Of a stretch of 64,000 nt of DNA, positions 1-10,109 are shown piece by piece; position 1 is the first letter of the stretch, and each line of letters begins with the position of its first letter. The stretch is from Oxalobacter vibrioformis (GTDB lineage: Bacteria > Pseudomonadota > Gammaproteobacteria > Burkholderiales > Burkholderiaceae_D). The stretch is taken from positions 930,001 to 994,000 of the forward strand of contig NZ_CP098242.1 in NCBI RefSeq assembly GCF_027118995.1. Reading direction: 5' to 3'. The notes beneath the pieces were generated by a model. It did not search any database and had not been told where the DNA came from. It worked only from the letters and a program-made list of their open reading frames with translations. The position numbers were made by a program, and so were the translations under genes.

Positions 1-437
1 TCAATTCGCATCAGTTGAGTATGCCCACCGGATACCAGAAGCGCGATAAAAGGAAATTCCGGCGGATCAGATGAAAGCAGCGGGGATAACAGGTGCCCTT
101 CCAGGTGATGAATACCCATCACCGGCACACCCAGCGCCATACCCAAACTGCAGGCGACCGAAGCCCCGACCAGTAACGCCCCGGCAAGCCCCGGCCCCTT
201 GGTATAGGCAATAGCATCAATAGCTGAACGGGTAATACCTGCATTATCCAGCGCCTGCTCAAGAAGGGGGATAATGCGGCGGATATGATCACGCGAGGCC
301 AGCTCGGGGACCACACCGCCATATTCCGCATGCAGCGCAATCTGGGAATAAAGTGTATGCGACAACAATCCCTTTTCGGTGTCATACAGGGCGACACCGG
401 TTTCATCGCAGGAAGTTTCGATACCCAGAACAATCAT
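1..437 (-). CDS. tsaD: tRNA N6-adenosine threonylcarbamoyltransferase TsaD, partial
   Basis: N-terminal 145 codons of TsaD; the frame is still open at the left window edge, so the gene is cut by the window and not truncated biologically. TsaD, with TsaB and TsaE, transfers the threonylcarbamoyl group from threonylcarbamoyl-AMP to A37 of ANN-decoding tRNAs in the cytoplasm. The start ATG is at 437 and the protein opens [14 protein letters not shown], the usual ASKHA-fold N-terminus. The metal-binding pair His111/His115 is present in IHHLEGH, and VSGGHTQL follows near the edge. TsaE of the same pathway is encoded at 35655. Identity is clear; only the C-terminal half is unseen. Confidence 0.96.
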   Translation of the reverse strand, partial: MIVLGIETSCDETGVALYDTEKGLLSHTLYSQIALHAEYGGVVPELASRDHIRRIIPLLEQALDNAGITRSAIDAIAYTKGPGLAGALLVGASVACSLGMALGVPVMGIHHLEGHLLSPLLSSDPPEFPFIALLVSGGHTQLMRI

Positions 438-506
438 GAAATACGCGCCAACACAAGGTAAAATGAAAAAAACAGCAAAATTAAGCAGCAAGTGTACCTC
501 AATTTA

Positions 507-536
507 TTGACAGGCATATTTTTTGCTGATTATAAT
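507..536 (+). promoter_or_regulatory. sigma-70 promoter of tRNA-Lys
   Basis: A perfect TTGACA (507-512) and a perfect TATAAT (531-536) are separated by 18 bases and lie 11 bases before the mature tRNA-Lys 5' end. This is a near-consensus housekeeping promoter. It also lies in the gap upstream of the divergent tsaD gene. Confidence 0.85.
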
Positions 537-547
537 GGCGATCTTTC

Positions 548-623
548 GGGTCGTTAGCTCAGTTGGTAGAGCAGCGGACTTTTAATCCGTTGGTCGCAGG
601 TTCGAGCCCTGCACGGCCTACCA
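548..623 (+). tRNA. tRNA-Lys (UUU)
   Basis: A 76-base cloverleaf with encoded CCA (621-623). The acceptor stem GGGTCGT pairs with ACGGCCT, including G-U pairs. The D-loop (AGCTCAGTTGGTAGAGC) and T-arm (GGTTCGAGCC) are standard. The anticodon loop CTTTTAA gives anticodon TTT, hence lysine. A strong promoter precedes it and a terminator follows, so it is probably a single-gene transcript. Confidence 0.97.
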
Positions 624-631
624 GAAACATC

Positions 632-665
632 AAGGGGTTACGTTTAGGCGTAATCCCTTTTGTTT
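632..665 (+). terminator. terminator after tRNA-Lys
   Basis: Inverted repeat AAGGGGTTACG / CGTAATCCCTT with a short TTTAGG loop, followed by a T-rich run, starting nine bases after the tRNA. Confidence 0.8.
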
Positions 666-758
666 TCCTTTCTGCTGCAAATTCTGCCTGACAGATTATA
701 GAAGCCCTCTTCTCATATACCGTGAGTCAGTTATATTGTGAACTCTACTATTACCACT

Positions 759-1220
759 TTACAGTAAGCCGGAAGCTTTCCCACCCTGTTTCAACGAATT
801 CAAAACCTGCATGCAATGAAGTAGCTGCTGATCGGTGATTTCGCCCAACCCAGGTGATACGGACTCATTCAGCATGATTTCCATCTGTTCCACCATCCTT
901 CTGCCCAGACTGGTGAGACGCAATTTCTTGGCTCTTCTGTCCTGTTGATCCTCTTCTCTTTCGGCCAGTCCATTTTTCACGAGCAAATCGGTAATCCTCA
1001 CAACGGAGGATGGATCCCGACCCAATGCATCCGCCAACTCACCCGGACGAACATCATGATGCCGATAGGCCATCACGAGGACAGGCAAGGCGGTAGCACC
1101 CGGTTTTCCATAAGAAGACATAAACTTGCCGAGCAGCGTTCTGTATAAATGCGCGACCTGGAATAAAGAAAACAAAAAAGGCATGCTGACTTGACGATTC
1201 GTGGTATCTGTTTTTTTCAT
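759..1220 (-). CDS. MarR-family transcriptional regulator
   Basis: A 153-residue protein with the MarR winged-helix layout: a dimerisation helix at 10-40, a DNA-recognition region around 55-85 (PGELADALGRDPSSVVRITD) and a wing containing DRRAKKLRLTSLGR. MarR proteins usually repress neighbouring efflux or stress genes and release DNA on binding small phenolic ligands. It is the last of a run of minus-strand genes that begins with the RND efflux operon at 8744, so it may be a distal autoregulator of that pump; this is inferred from position only. No operator was assigned. Confidence 0.88.
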   Translation of the reverse strand: MKKTDTTNRQVSMPFLFSLFQVAHLYRTLLGKFMSSYGKPGATALPVLVMAYRHHDVRPGELADALGRDPSSVVRITDLLVKNGLAEREEDQQDRRAKKLRLTSLGRRMVEQMEIMLNESVSPGLGEITDQQLLHCMQVLNSLKQGGKASGLL

Positions 1221-1231
1221 TTTGCTGGCTT

Positions 1232-1543
1232 TCAGTAGATATTTTTTATTTTCAGGAACTCATCCTGTTCTGTGAGTACGCTAGCATCATCGCTTTCGAC
1301 AGATCCCCTGTCTCCATAGATATCCGTTATGGCTTTTTGCCCTTCTTCAGCAGATTCATTTTTTCTTCGCCTCCAGGTTCTTGTATTCGGACAACGGACC
1401 CAGCGGCCATATGCCACTTTGGATTCCCCGGCAGGCAATAACGCCTGTATCTGCCGGTTAGCCTGTTGCTGTGTCTCCTGCGCGTTTTCGTAAGCCTTTT
1501 CTGTCTGGTTGTATAAATCTTTCAGATATGTCATTTTCGTCAC
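1232..1543 (-). CDS. small protein of unknown function, possibly frameshifted
   Basis: A 103-residue ORF 11 bases upstream of the MarR gene and 23 bases downstream of the DAC-like gene, in the same orientation. Residues 1-40 are Gln/Ala/Glu-rich and look helical (a coiled-coil type opening, LYNQTEKAYENAQETQQQAN). From about residue 45 the sequence becomes Arg-rich (RTWRRRKNES), with a different composition; the other two frames there also give short plausible tails that stop soon after. A frame change near 1390-1400 is therefore possible. The usual AGGTGACG ribosome site precedes the start. I do not recognise a family. Confidence 0.5.
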   Translation of the reverse strand: MTKMTYLKDLYNQTEKAYENAQETQQQANRQIQALLPAGESKVAYGRWVRCPNTRTWRRRKNESAEEGQKAITDIYGDRGSVESDDASVLTEQDEFLKIKNIY

Positions 1544-1566
1544 CTCGTATAGTCAGGACAACAACC

Positions 1567-2802
1567 TCAGGCAAATGCAAGCGGAATATCCCTGTTTTTG
1601 TAAATTTCCAGTATACCCAGACCGTTTACTTTGATACCGACATCCTTTTCATTGTCCGGGCCGGAACCACTGCTACTTATGGCTCTGTCCTTTGAGCCAA
1701 TATAAAACGCTCCGCCTGTATCCAGGATCAGGGTCCCTGTCATGGCGCACAATTCGGCCCTGATCTTTCGCGACAGATTCTGGAACTTTTTATCGTGAGT
1801 AATGCTTTTGATCAGCGCGTCCTGGCTTTTCCGGCTCGTGCTTCCGGTATCGCTATGAACACGCCGCAACTGATTATTTTTGCGATGCGGCTGGCTCAAT
1901 ATGCCGATACTGGCTTTTCTGCCATGAAAGGCCATATCCAGAGAGGTCAGGTAGGCGGCTTTCCTGACATCCAGCTCATCTTTTGAATGACGCTTGTCAA
2001 ATATTTCATCGACCAAAAGGGTATGAGGAAAATACTGCCATTGGGAAAAGGCATAAACAAAAATCAGTTTGCGGTTTTTAAAAAGCAGTATTTCTCCCTT
2101 TTCCGTCAGCATGATCGCCATCCTGTTGCGCGTTCCGGTCCAGAAAGCCACGTCTGCCACATCAATGGGGGCATAAACCTCCTGTACCTTTCTGTGGTTT
2201 TCAGAAAACGGGATGATGGATTCAATCCCCAGGATATCTCCCCAGGTATTCATGGCAAGCAGCGTGCCTTTACTGGAGCCCATGGTATGCACATTATCTT
2301 CATCTGACAGGGTAAAAAAATTGCACGCACTTCTTGCACTTTTGTTGAGATATATCCCGATGGTATGCGTCCACTTTTCCCTCTCAAGCGATTTCACTGC
2401 CCATTTCTTGTATACCTGTATGAGTTGAAAAATCATATCGGCGCTCCGGGCATTCATGAATCGTGCGGCAACCCGTTCGATGGATTCCTGCACAAACCTT
2501 GCATCAGGAAGCGCCATACCGTCCCCTGCTTCGTGCAACATGCCGACAATCTCTTCAATCAGTGATTTTTCCTCCACAGAAAAAGGCATTCTCCGCTGCA
2601 TCACAAAACAGATACGTGATTTTTTACTGAGAAATATTTTGAGCCTGTGCTGCGTGTCATATGTCACCCGCTGCAGGGGGGTTACGGCATCTGTATATGG
2701 CCCACTCAGTTTTGACTGGCTGGTCAGCGGCTGAATATATCTGTCCAGCATTTCCCGAAAAACCACGATTTCCCTTTCCCGGTTTTCATAATGTGTGTTC
2801 AT
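1567..2802 (-). CDS. degenerate diadenylate-cyclase-like (DACNV/DisA_N-type) protein
   Basis: A 411-residue cytoplasmic protein without signal or membrane segment. Residues about 10-95 form an N-terminal module that recurs alone at 10933-10571. Residues about 225-400 resemble the DAC (DisA_N) fold: a TSLDMAFHGRKASIGILS strand-helix unit, then AMTGTLILDTGGAFYIG at the place of the DGA motif, then GLGILEIYKN as the last strand. The DGA motif reads TGT and no RHR motif is visible between the final strands, so c-di-AMP synthesis is unlikely. It may bind a nucleotide or act as a sensor; this is inference. It lies 85 bases behind the outer-membrane channel gene of the RND operon and just ahead of a marR gene. 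The family assignment is by eye. Confidence 0.55.
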   Translation of the reverse strand: MNTHYENREREIVVFREMLDRYIQPLTSQSKLSGPYTDAVTPLQRVTYDTQHRLKIFLSKKSRICFVMQRRMPFSVEEKSLIEEIVGMLHEAGDGMALPDARFVQESIERVAARFMNARSADMIFQLIQVYKKWAVKSLEREKWTHTIGIYLNKSARSACNFFTLSDEDNVHTMGSSKGTLLAMNTWGDILGIESIIPFSENHRKVQEVYAPIDVADVAFWTGTRNRMAIMLTEKGEILLFKNRKLIFVYAFSQWQYFPHTLLVDEIFDKRHSKDELDVRKAAYLTSLDMAFHGRKASIGILSQPHRKNNQLRRVHSDTGSTSRKSQDALIKSITHDKKFQNLSRKIRAELCAMTGTLILDTGGAFYIGSKDRAISSSGSGPDNEKDVGIKVNGLGILEIYKNRDIPLAFA

Positions 2803-2887
2803 GTCCCACTCCTTTCATGGCAGGGTTCCTGCAAAAATGAATTATTTCCTGATGCTTTGCATCCCGTTCCCGATCGTTCCTTCCTGT

Positions 2888-4309
2888 TCAGCTCCACCCC
2901 CCGCCCAGCGCCTTGTACAGGGCAAGCGCATTGGACTCCCGCAAAAGCCGCGTTCCAATCAGGCTGCTTTGTGCGGCATAAAGGGTTCGCTGCGCATCAA
3001 GCACATTGATATAACTCGCAACACCTGCCTCATACCGTACGGAAGCATGCTGGTAACTTCTGCCTGTGGATGCCACCAGTGACTCCTGCGATTTGAGCTG
3101 TATCTGCATGTTTTCCCGCTGGACAAGCGCATCGGCCACTTCTCTGAAAGCCACCTGTATGGTTTTCTCATAACGGGCAACCGCCATGTCACGCTCGGCT
3201 TCGGACATTTCCAGTCGTGCAATATTTCTTCCTGTATCAAAAATGGGCACAACCAGTTGCGGACTGAATACCCAGTGCCTGCCGCCGGCGTCAAACAGAT
3301 TGCTATAGTCAGAACTCATCCGTCCCAGCCCTGCTGTCAGGCTGATCGTGGGGAAAAAGTTGGCGCGGGCTGCTCCGATATTGGCATTGGTCCCTTTGAG
3401 CAAATGCTCAGCCGCCTGTATATCCGGGCGGTTTTCTAGCAGCGAGGAAGGGAGCCCTTCCGGGATATCCTGCAAGGCGACAATCTCTGACAGTTTCCTC
3501 ACTTCGGGCAGGTCTTTCGGCAGGGGTGAACCCATCAGAAGCACGAGATAATTTTCATCCTGCCCCACCTTGGTTGCCAGCACGGCCAGACTGGTGCGCG
3601 CTTCTTCCACCAGCGTTTGCGCCTGGCTGACATCCAGGTCGGATGCCACGCCAGCGGCAAATTTTTTCTCAACCAGTTCGAGGTTTTCCTCGCGATTTTT
3701 CAGCGTGGCCGCTGTCAAATCATGGATTTCCCTGTCAGCAACCAGTTGCAGGTACATGCCTGCTGTTTCTGCCACCAGGCTGAGGCGGGCTGATTTCGCA
3801 TCCGCCTCAACGGAATGAAAGGTTTCCAGCGCCTGTTCCGTCAGGTTGCGCACCCGCCCGAACAAATCGAGTTCGAAAGCACTGAATCCCAATGAAGCGG
3901 TATATTGGCGCGAGACCCCCTCTACTCCCCGGCTGTTGAATTCTGCGGGGAGGCGCTGGGATGTTCCTCCTGTGCTGGCATTAATGGTTGGCAACAGATC
4001 TGCACGCTGTATGCGGTATTGCGCCCTCGTCTTTTCGATATTGAGTATCGCCACCTTCAGGTCACGGTTGTTTTCGATGGCGATTTCAATAACGCGCTGC
4101 ATGGTTTCATCCCTGAAAAAAGCTTTCCACTCAGGTAATGCGACCTCAACAGCCTGGTCTGCCGGTTTTTCTGCTGCGGTATAGGTTGGTGCAACCGGTG
4201 CCTCTGGCCGGATATATTCGGGTGCCAGAGAACACCCTGCCAGTGCCGACGCAACAAGAACCGGTATCACACATCTGATAAAGTGCGGGAGTTTACTTTT
4301 ATCATTCAT
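2888..4309 (-). CDS. RND efflux outer-membrane lipoprotein (NodT/OprM type)
   Basis: A 473-residue outer-membrane factor that forms the TolC-like exit duct of a tripartite pump. The lipobox LAGC places the acylated cysteine at residue 26. Two OEP repeats follow, with typical motifs such as [11 protein letters not shown] and the C-terminal [12 protein letters not shown] chose ATG 4309: it is preceded by AAGGAGAC at proper spacing and overlaps the pump stop by eight bases (ATGAATGA), while the in-frame ATG six codons upstream lies inside the pump gene. It is the third gene of the adaptor-pump-channel operon. Confidence 0.93.
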   Translation of the reverse strand: MNDKSKLPHFIRCVIPVLVASALAGCSLAPEYIRPEAPVAPTYTAAEKPADQAVEVALPEWKAFFRDETMQRVIEIAIENNRDLKVAILNIEKTRAQYRIQRADLLPTINASTGGTSQRLPAEFNSRGVEGVSRQYTASLGFSAFELDLFGRVRNLTEQALETFHSVEADAKSARLSLVAETAGMYLQLVADREIHDLTAATLKNREENLELVEKKFAAGVASDLDVSQAQTLVEEARTSLAVLATKVGQDENYLVLLMGSPLPKDLPEVRKLSEIVALQDIPEGLPSSLLENRPDIQAAEHLLKGTNANIGAARANFFPTISLTAGLGRMSSDYSNLFDAGGRHWVFSPQLVVPIFDTGRNIARLEMSEAERDMAVARYEKTIQVAFREVADALVQRENMQIQLKSQESLVASTGRSYQHASVRYEAGVASYINVLDAQRTLYAAQSSLIGTRLLRESNALALYKALGGGWS

Positions 4310-7300
4310 CTTCGTCTCCTTCTTCAATTGGCAATGCCTCCTGCTCGGTTTTTGCTTTTTCAGCCGCTTTTTTGCGTGAGACGAAGAAATTGGTCACAAT
4401 CATGTAAAAGATCGGCGTGAAGTAAATGCCCAGGCTGGTTGCCGCCGTCATCCCACAGACAACCGCCGTACCCAGCGCATTCTGACCACCCGAACCCGCC
4501 GAATTGCTGATCATGAGCGGCACCACACCTAAAATGAAAGCCAGTGACGTCATGATGATGGGACGCAGGCGCATCCTGACAGCCTGGACTGTCGCATCGT
4601 AAAGAGATGCGCCCTTTTCATGCAGATCTTTGGCAAACTCCACTATCAGGATGGAATTTTTGGCAGAAAGACCGATAATCGTCAGCAACCCGATCTGGAA
4701 GTACACATCGTTGTTCATCCCGCGGGCCCATACCCCTAAAAGCGACCCGATTATCCCTGTCGGAACAACCAGCAGTACGGAAAGGGGAATAGACCAGCTT
4801 TCGTACAAGGCAGCAAGACACAGAAAGACAACCAGGAGGGAAATGGCATACAGCATAGGGGCCTGGGAACCGGACATTTTTTCCTGGTAGGAAATCCCCG
4901 TCCAGTCAAAATCAAATCCCGGCGGCAGCTCCCTTCCCAGCTCTTCCATGGCACGCATGGCAGCGCCAGTACTCTTGCCCGGAGCTGGCTGGCCCAGAAT
5001 TTCGATGGAAGGCAGACCGCCGTATCTTTCCAGGCGGGGGGACGCCGGTTCCATATGCATGGAAATAAAGGAAGAAAACGGTACCATCTCGCCCAGCTCA
5101 TTGCGGATACGGTATCTGCCGATATCACTTGCCTGTGTGCGGTAAGGCGCTTCTGCCTGCATGAAGACTTTTTTGGTCCGCCCCTTGTCCATGAAATCAT
5201 TGACATAGTAACTTCCCCAATAAACCGCAAGGGCATTGTTGATTTCCTCTTTGGAAAGACTCTGGGCGCCCGCCTTGGCTATATCAATATCCAGGACATA
5301 CTCATCCACATCATCCAACCCGTTAGGGCGGACTGCCGCCAGGTCCGGGTGTTTCGCCGCCTTTTCCAGCAGTTCGTTTCTGGCATTCATCAGGGCGGCA
5401 TGCCCCTGCCCCGCCCTGTCAATGATCTCGAAGTCAAAACCGGAAGCGCTGCCCAGCTCGATAACGGCCGGGGGTGTGTAAACATAAACAGCCGCCTCTG
5501 GTATCCGGGAAAATTTTTCCGAAGCACGCTCGGCTATGGCAGCGGCTCTCTGGCTCTTGTCCTTGCGTTTTGACCAGTCTTCCAGCATCACAAAGGCCAA
5601 ACCGGCATTTTGGCTGTTTCCGCTAAAGCTGACACCGGAAACCGCAAGCACGCTTTTGACAAGACCTTTTTCTTCTGTCTGGAAATGCTGCTCTACCTGC
5701 TCAAGGACATCCAGGGTTCGCTCAAACGTCCCGCCGGCAGGTAATTGAACCTCCACGAAAACCAGTCCCTGGTCTTCTTCCGGAATAAAACCTGATGGCA
5801 GGCGTATGAACATGAAAGCAATGAGCACTAATCCGACGGCAAACCCGAACAGACATTTTGCCGGGCGCTTGACGATGCGCCCCACCTGGCTCTGATACCT
5901 GATACTCACCTTGTCAAACCAGCGATTGAACCACCCGAAAAACCCGGTTGTTCTGTGAGGCATTTTTTCGGGCAACATGGTGGCGCAAAGCGCCGGTGTC
6001 AGGATCATGGCCACAATGACAGAGAGGGTCATGGCGGTGACAATCGTGATGGAAAACTGCCGGAAAATCACGCCGGTTGAGCCCCCCAGGAAAGCCATGG
6101 GAACAAAAACAGCAGCAATTACCATGGCAACACCGACCAGCGCACCGGTAATCTGTTCCATGGACTTTTTGGCTGCCTCTTTGGGACCGACTCCTTCTTC
6201 ATGCATGATCCGCTCGACGTTTTCCACCACGACAATGGCATCATCAACCAGAAGGCCGATCGCCAGCACCATGCCAAACATGGTGAGCGAATTGATGGAA
6301 AACCCTGCCGCAGCCAGTACGCCGAATGTGCCCAGGAGCACCACCGGAATCGCAATCGTCGGGATAAGAGTTGCCCTGAAATTCTGCATGAACAGGAACA
6401 TCACAAGAAACACCAGGACAATCGCTTCCGCCAGCGTGTGAAAAACAGAGGAGATGGAAAGCTTTACAAACGGTGTTGTGTCATAGGCATAAACATGTTT
6501 GAATCCGGTCGGGTAAAAACGCGAAAGTGAATCCAGTTCCTTTTTGATACCAGCAGCTGTTTCCAGTGCATTGGCGCCGGATGCCAGTTTGATTGCCAGC
6601 CCTGCAGACGGCTTTCCGTTGAACCGGGAGCGCGCCTTGAATATTTCATTATTCAGTTCCATCCGGGCGATATCCCTGAGGTACAGGTTGGATCCGTCCG
6701 GATTGGTCCTGACAAAGATATCCTCAAATTCCTTCACACTCTTGAGCCGGGATGCCGCATTGATCGTCACATTCAGTTGCTGCCCTTCCGGAGCAGGCCC
6801 CATTCCGATCTGCCCTCCGGTTACCTGCATGTTCTGTTGCTTAACGATTGAGATGACATCAGAGGGATTCAGTCTGTACTGATCCATCTTTATCGGATCC
6901 AGCCATATACGCATCGCATACTGCGCGCCAAAAAGCGTGGTATCACCTACCCCGGGAAGGCGGCCAACGATATCCTGAATGTTGGATGCGATATAGTCGG
7001 CAATATCCGACTCATCCATGCTTCCGTCTTCAGAAATGAAGGCAATTGCATGCATGTAGTTCTTGACGGATTTGGTGACGGAAATACCCTGGCGTTGCAC
7101 TTCTTCGGGAAGAAGCGGCTGTGCAAGCTGCAGCTTGTTCTGAACCTGTACCTGTGCAATATCGATATCCGTTCCGGCCTTGAAGGCAAAATTGACCGTC
7201 GCCTGCCCCGATGAATCACTGTTGGAGTACATATAGATCAGGTTGTCGATTCCCTTCATCTGCTGCTCGATCACCTGGGTTACCGTATCCTCAATCGTTT

Positions 7301-7463
7301 TTGCCGATGCACCCGGATAAGTTGCTGTCACCGCAATTTCCGGCGCGGCAATCGCGGGGTATTGGGCTACGGGCAGTGTAGAGATGGAAAGTGCTCCTGC
7401 CAGCATAATGATGATGGCAATCACCCAGGCAAAGATAGGGCGATCAATAAAGAATTTTGCCAT
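4302..7463 (-). CDS. RND multidrug efflux pump, HAE1 family (AcrB/MexB type)
   Basis: A 1053-residue inner-membrane proton/drug antiporter. It starts [17 protein letters not shown], as in AcrB homologues, and has the expected 12 membrane helices with two large periplasmic loops. The proton-relay Asp pair is present in [13 protein letters not shown] (TM4) and the TM10 lysine in [19 protein letters not shown]1 members export hydrophobic drugs, dyes and bile salts; bile resistance would fit a gut bacterium, but the substrate cannot be read from sequence. It starts 12 bases after the adaptor stop, clearly co-transcribed. The C-terminus is Glu/Asp-rich. Confidence 0.96.
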   Translation of the reverse strand: MAKFFIDRPIFAWVIAIIIMLAGALSISTLPVAQYPAIAAPEIAVTATYPGASAKTIEDTVTQVIEQQMKGIDNLIYMYSNSDSSGQATVNFAFKAGTDIDIAQVQVQNKLQLAQPLLPEEVQRQGISVTKSVKNYMHAIAFISEDGSMDESDIADYIASNIQDIVGRLPGVGDTTLFGAQYAMRIWLDPIKMDQYRLNPSDVISIVKQQNMQVTGGQIGMGPAPEGQQLNVTINAASRLKSVKEFEDIFVRTNPDGSNLYLRDIARMELNNEIFKARSRFNGKPSAGLAIKLASGANALETAAGIKKELDSLSRFYPTGFKHVYAYDTTPFVKLSISSVFHTLAEAIVLVFLVMFLFMQNFRATLIPTIAIPVVLLGTFGVLAAAGFSINSLTMFGMVLAIGLLVDDAIVVVENVERIMHEEGVGPKEAAKKSMEQITGALVGVAMVIAAVFVPMAFLGGSTGVIFRQFSITIVTAMTLSVIVAMILTPALCATMLPEKMPHRTTGFFGWFNRWFDKVSIRYQSQVGRIVKRPAKCLFGFAVGLVLIAFMFIRLPSGFIPEEDQGLVFVEVQLPAGGTFERTLDVLEQVEQHFQTEEKGLVKSVLAVSGVSFSGNSQNAGLAFVMLEDWSKRKDKSQRAAAIAERASEKFSRIPEAAVYVYTPPAVIELGSASGFDFEIIDRAGQGHAALMNARNELLEKAAKHPDLAAVRPNGLDDVDEYVLDIDIAKAGAQSLSKEEINNALAVYWGSYYVNDFMDKGRTKKVFMQAEAPYRTQASDIGRYRIRNELGEMVPFSSFISMHMEPASPRLERYGGLPSIEILGQPAPGKSTGAAMRAMEELGRELPPGFDFDWTGISYQEKMSGSQAPMLYAISLLVVFLCLAALYESWSIPLSVLLVVPTGIIGSLLGVWARGMNNDVYFQIGLLTIIGLSAKNSILIVEFAKDLHEKGASLYDATVQAVRMRLRPIIMTSLAFILGVVPLMISNSAGSGGQNALGTAVVCGMTAATSLGIYFTPIFYMIVTNFFVSRKKAAEKAKTEQEALPIEEGDEDE

Positions 7464-7475
7464 GATGATCTCCCC

Positions 7476-8744
7476 TTACCCGTTCTGTTCTTCGCTTGCT
7501 GAGGAGGCTTTTCCTGCATCCAGGACGACACCTGAAACCACCTGCCCCGGACGGGCTTTCTGCAGACCATCCACCAATACCCTGTCCCCGTCCTGCAGGC
7601 CATCCATCAAGAGCCACTGTCCCCTGAAATCACGGTCAACCGTCACATACCGGGTATCGACATAAAACTCGCTTTCTCCCAGCGCTGTTTTTGCAGCTTC
7701 AGCGACAAATGCCGCCGGTTGGGATTTGTTCAGAACATGGACCAGGGTGCGCCCCTTGGTGTCACGTGTAACCGTCTTTTGCGGAACAAGGATGGCATTT
7801 TCCCGTACACCTTCTTCAATAACTGCCCTGACGTACATGCCAGGTAAAAGAATTTTTTCCGGGTTTTCAAAAGTGGCGCGTACATTCACAACACCGGTAC
7901 TTTGTTCAATGGTTACATCAGAAAATTCGAGATTCCCTTCAATCCATTCCGGCTCACTGCCACCTTCTGCAACCGACGCGCTTTTCGCATAAGGACTTCC
8001 GTCTTCCAGCACCAGCCTGACTTTGGCCGCCGTCTGTCCGCTTGACTGGAGCTGGCCATGGGCAAAGGCACGGCGTAACTTCAGGAGTTCACTGCTGGAC
8101 TGTGTCACATCAACATAGACATGCTTTAACTGCTGGATGGTGGACAGCGGATCAGGCTGATTTTGTGTCACCAGCGCTCCCGGTGTGACGAACGAACGCC
8201 CGATCCTTCCGGATACGGGAGCTGTGATTCTGGTGTAACCAAGATTGATCCGGGCCGTTTCCAGTGCCTGTCGTGCGGCCTCAACACTGCCTTTCGCCTG
8301 CCCGTATGCTGCTACAGCATCATCGTATTCCTGTTTGCTGACAGCGTTGATATCAACAATCTTTGCATATCGTTCAGCAAGCAGTCGGGCAGCGACTACA
8401 TTGGCTTGAGCTTTGGAGAGTTCGGCTTTGGCATTGTTGTAGGTTGCCTGGAACAAGGCCGGATCAATCTGGTACAAAACCTGTCCTGCTTTGACATCAC
8501 TTCCTTCTTCGAAAAGACGCGTCTGGATAATGCCGCCTACCTGGGGGCGGACTTCTGAAACCATGAGTGCGGAAACCCGTCCCGGCAACTCTGTCGTCAA
8601 CAATACGCTTTCCGGCCTGGCGATCATATACCTGACAGCAGGGTTTTCCTTCTGTGGCGCGTCCTCTGAACAGCCGCTCAGAGAAGCCATACAGACAACC
8701 AGGCATCCCAGAATAACACCGGTTTTTTTCAGCAAGATTTTCAT
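7476..8744 (-). CDS. RND efflux periplasmic adaptor (AcrA/MexA type)
   Basis: A 422-residue membrane fusion protein linking the pump to the outer-membrane channel. Signal peptide and lipobox LSGC (Cys25) anchor it to the inner membrane. Then come a barrel-sandwich/lipoyl half (VRPQVGGIIQTRLFEEGSDV), a coiled-coil hairpin (about 95-155), the second lipoyl half (ARINLGYTRITAPVSGRIG) and beta-barrel/MP domains. Start ATG 8744 was chosen because AGGAGA sits at correct spacing and the signal peptide begins there; a longer frame to 8816 lacks both. It is the first gene of the efflux operon, with the LysR gene upstream on the same strand. Confidence 0.95.
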   Translation of the reverse strand: MKILLKKTGVILGCLVVCMASLSGCSEDAPQKENPAVRYMIARPESVLLTTELPGRVSALMVSEVRPQVGGIIQTRLFEEGSDVKAGQVLYQIDPALFQATYNNAKAELSKAQANVVAARLLAERYAKIVDINAVSKQEYDDAVAAYGQAKGSVEAARQALETARINLGYTRITAPVSGRIGRSFVTPGALVTQNQPDPLSTIQQLKHVYVDVTQSSSELLKLRRAFAHGQLQSSGQTAAKVRLVLEDGSPYAKSASVAEGGSEPEWIEGNLEFSDVTIEQSTGVVNVRATFENPEKILLPGMYVRAVIEEGVRENAILVPQKTVTRDTKGRTLVHVLNKSQPAAFVAEAAKTALGESEFYVDTRYVTVDRDFRGQWLLMDGLQDGDRVLVDGLQKARPGQVVSGVVLDAGKASSASEEQNG

Positions 8745-9072
8745 TTTTATTTTCTCCTGTACTTGCGACTTGAAGTCATACAGGCACATTGAATCATTGC
8801 ACCGAAACGCCAACAATGATGAAGACAGGAACCATCATCCCAAATATGGGAGAAAAAAAATGATCAAAAAGCGGTATAAGGGAGAGAAAGAATATTGTAT
8901 GAAACATTGGCATAAACTGCGCAGCGCATATAGACAATGGCGACTCAGCAATTCAGCATACTTATATCTTCTGATTTTTGAATAACAGGGAAAGCATCCC
9001 GCCTGCCTGTTATGTTTCACTCCAAAATTGAGAAAACCCATCCCAAAAATGGCATATTGAAATTTTGATATA
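8745..9072 (-). promoter_or_regulatory. probable control region of the efflux operon
   Basis: A 328-base gap between the lysR gene and the adaptor gene. It holds two similar dyads: TCCCA-AATA-TGGGA at 8838-8851, and the imperfect TCCCA-AAAA-TGGCA at 9041-9054. Spacing and symmetry suggest a dimeric regulator site, for example the neighbouring LysR or the distal MarR. No consensus promoter was assigned. A 90-codon frame here (8835-9107) runs into lysR and looks spurious. Confidence 0.4.
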
Positions 9073-9981
9073 TTACTTTTCCATATCAGCCTTAATGTCC
9101 AACTCAATCTGGTTCATAAACGCCACCAGATGATCAATGAACAGGCGAACGCGTCGGGGTGTTTCATGATTGGGCATCACAATATTGACTTCGGTTTCTG
9201 TCATTTTCCAGTCAGGAAGCAGCCTGACCAGACTGCCTGCCCTTTCATACCGATAGGCCAGGGATTGAGGCATATTGATAACTCCATGTCCGGCAATCGC
9301 AAAATCCAGGGCAATTGAAATGCTGTTCAGAATGAGCTTTGGCTTGATATTTAATATTCTTTTTGCATTACCCTGTTCAAAAGTCCATTCATTTCCAGGA
9401 GGGGAAGACACAATGCAGGGAAACCGGAACAAATCCTCGGGTGTTTCAGGATGCGCATGAATCTCCAGCAGTTTGGGAGAGACATACAGAGCATGTTCCA
9501 GATTACCAATTTTCCGTACCCTGAGAGATGAGTCCGGCAGCTTCCCCAGCCTGAACTCCAGGTCAAAAGGTTCACTGATCAGATCAGACCACCGGTCAAC
9601 AAGCCGGATCTGCAACTGGATCTTTGGCCATGAGGCAGCAAACGTATCCAGGCAGGGAAACAGCAGGTAATAGCTGTCAAGATGTGCTGAAAAGCGCACC
9701 AGACCTGCCGGTTCATGCATATCCTGAACCAGCGAATCACAGGCATTCAGCGCATTGCTGACAATGTATTCGCAATGCTCGAAAAAAACGCGACCATGTT
9801 CCGTCAGTTCAACATTACGGGAATTACGCAAAAGAAGCGGCACACCCAGTTTTTTTTCCATGGCACCGACTCTTCTGGATACCGTTGAAAGGGGAATATC
9901 CAGAATGTCTGCTGCTGCAGTAAAACTTTTCTGCCGTGCCACTTCAACAAATAACGGCATATCGTTCAGTATCTCTATCAT
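9073..9981 (-). CDS. LysR-family transcriptional regulator
   Basis: A 302-residue LTTR. The winged HTH spans residues about 8-65 (FTAAADILDIPLSTVSRRVGAMEKKLGVPLL), followed by a LysR-substrate domain of the CrgA/DsdC-like group. It lies 328 bases upstream of the RND adaptor gene in the same orientation. LTTRs of this type often control the adjacent efflux genes; that link is inferred from position only. The C-terminus ends IELDIKADMEK. Confidence 0.93.
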   Translation of the reverse strand: MIEILNDMPLFVEVARQKSFTAAADILDIPLSTVSRRVGAMEKKLGVPLLLRNSRNVELTEHGRVFFEHCEYIVSNALNACDSLVQDMHEPAGLVRFSAHLDSYYLLFPCLDTFAASWPKIQLQIRLVDRWSDLISEPFDLEFRLGKLPDSSLRVRKIGNLEHALYVSPKLLEIHAHPETPEDLFRFPCIVSSPPGNEWTFEQGNAKRILNIKPKLILNSISIALDFAIAGHGVINMPQSLAYRYERAGSLVRLLPDWKMTETEVNIVMPNHETPRRVRLFIDHLVAFMNQIELDIKADMEK

Positions 9982-10109
9982 AAGCCTGCCTACAAGTCGT
10001 TTCGCTTGGTTATATTAACGGGAAATCCAGCGACGAAACAATACGGCTCGCCATATCCGCATTGATCCGCCACCATACATGCCCCGGACAAAACAAAATT
10101 GTCGCCAGA

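Noticed and set aside
119..433. 104-codon minus-strand ORF
   Set aside because: It lies in another frame of tsaD, whose own frame runs off the window edge and carries all conserved motifs.
8835..9107. 90-codon minus ORF between lysR and the efflux adaptor
   Set aside because: Overlaps the lysR 3' end, lacks a ribosome site and contains the regulatory dyads.
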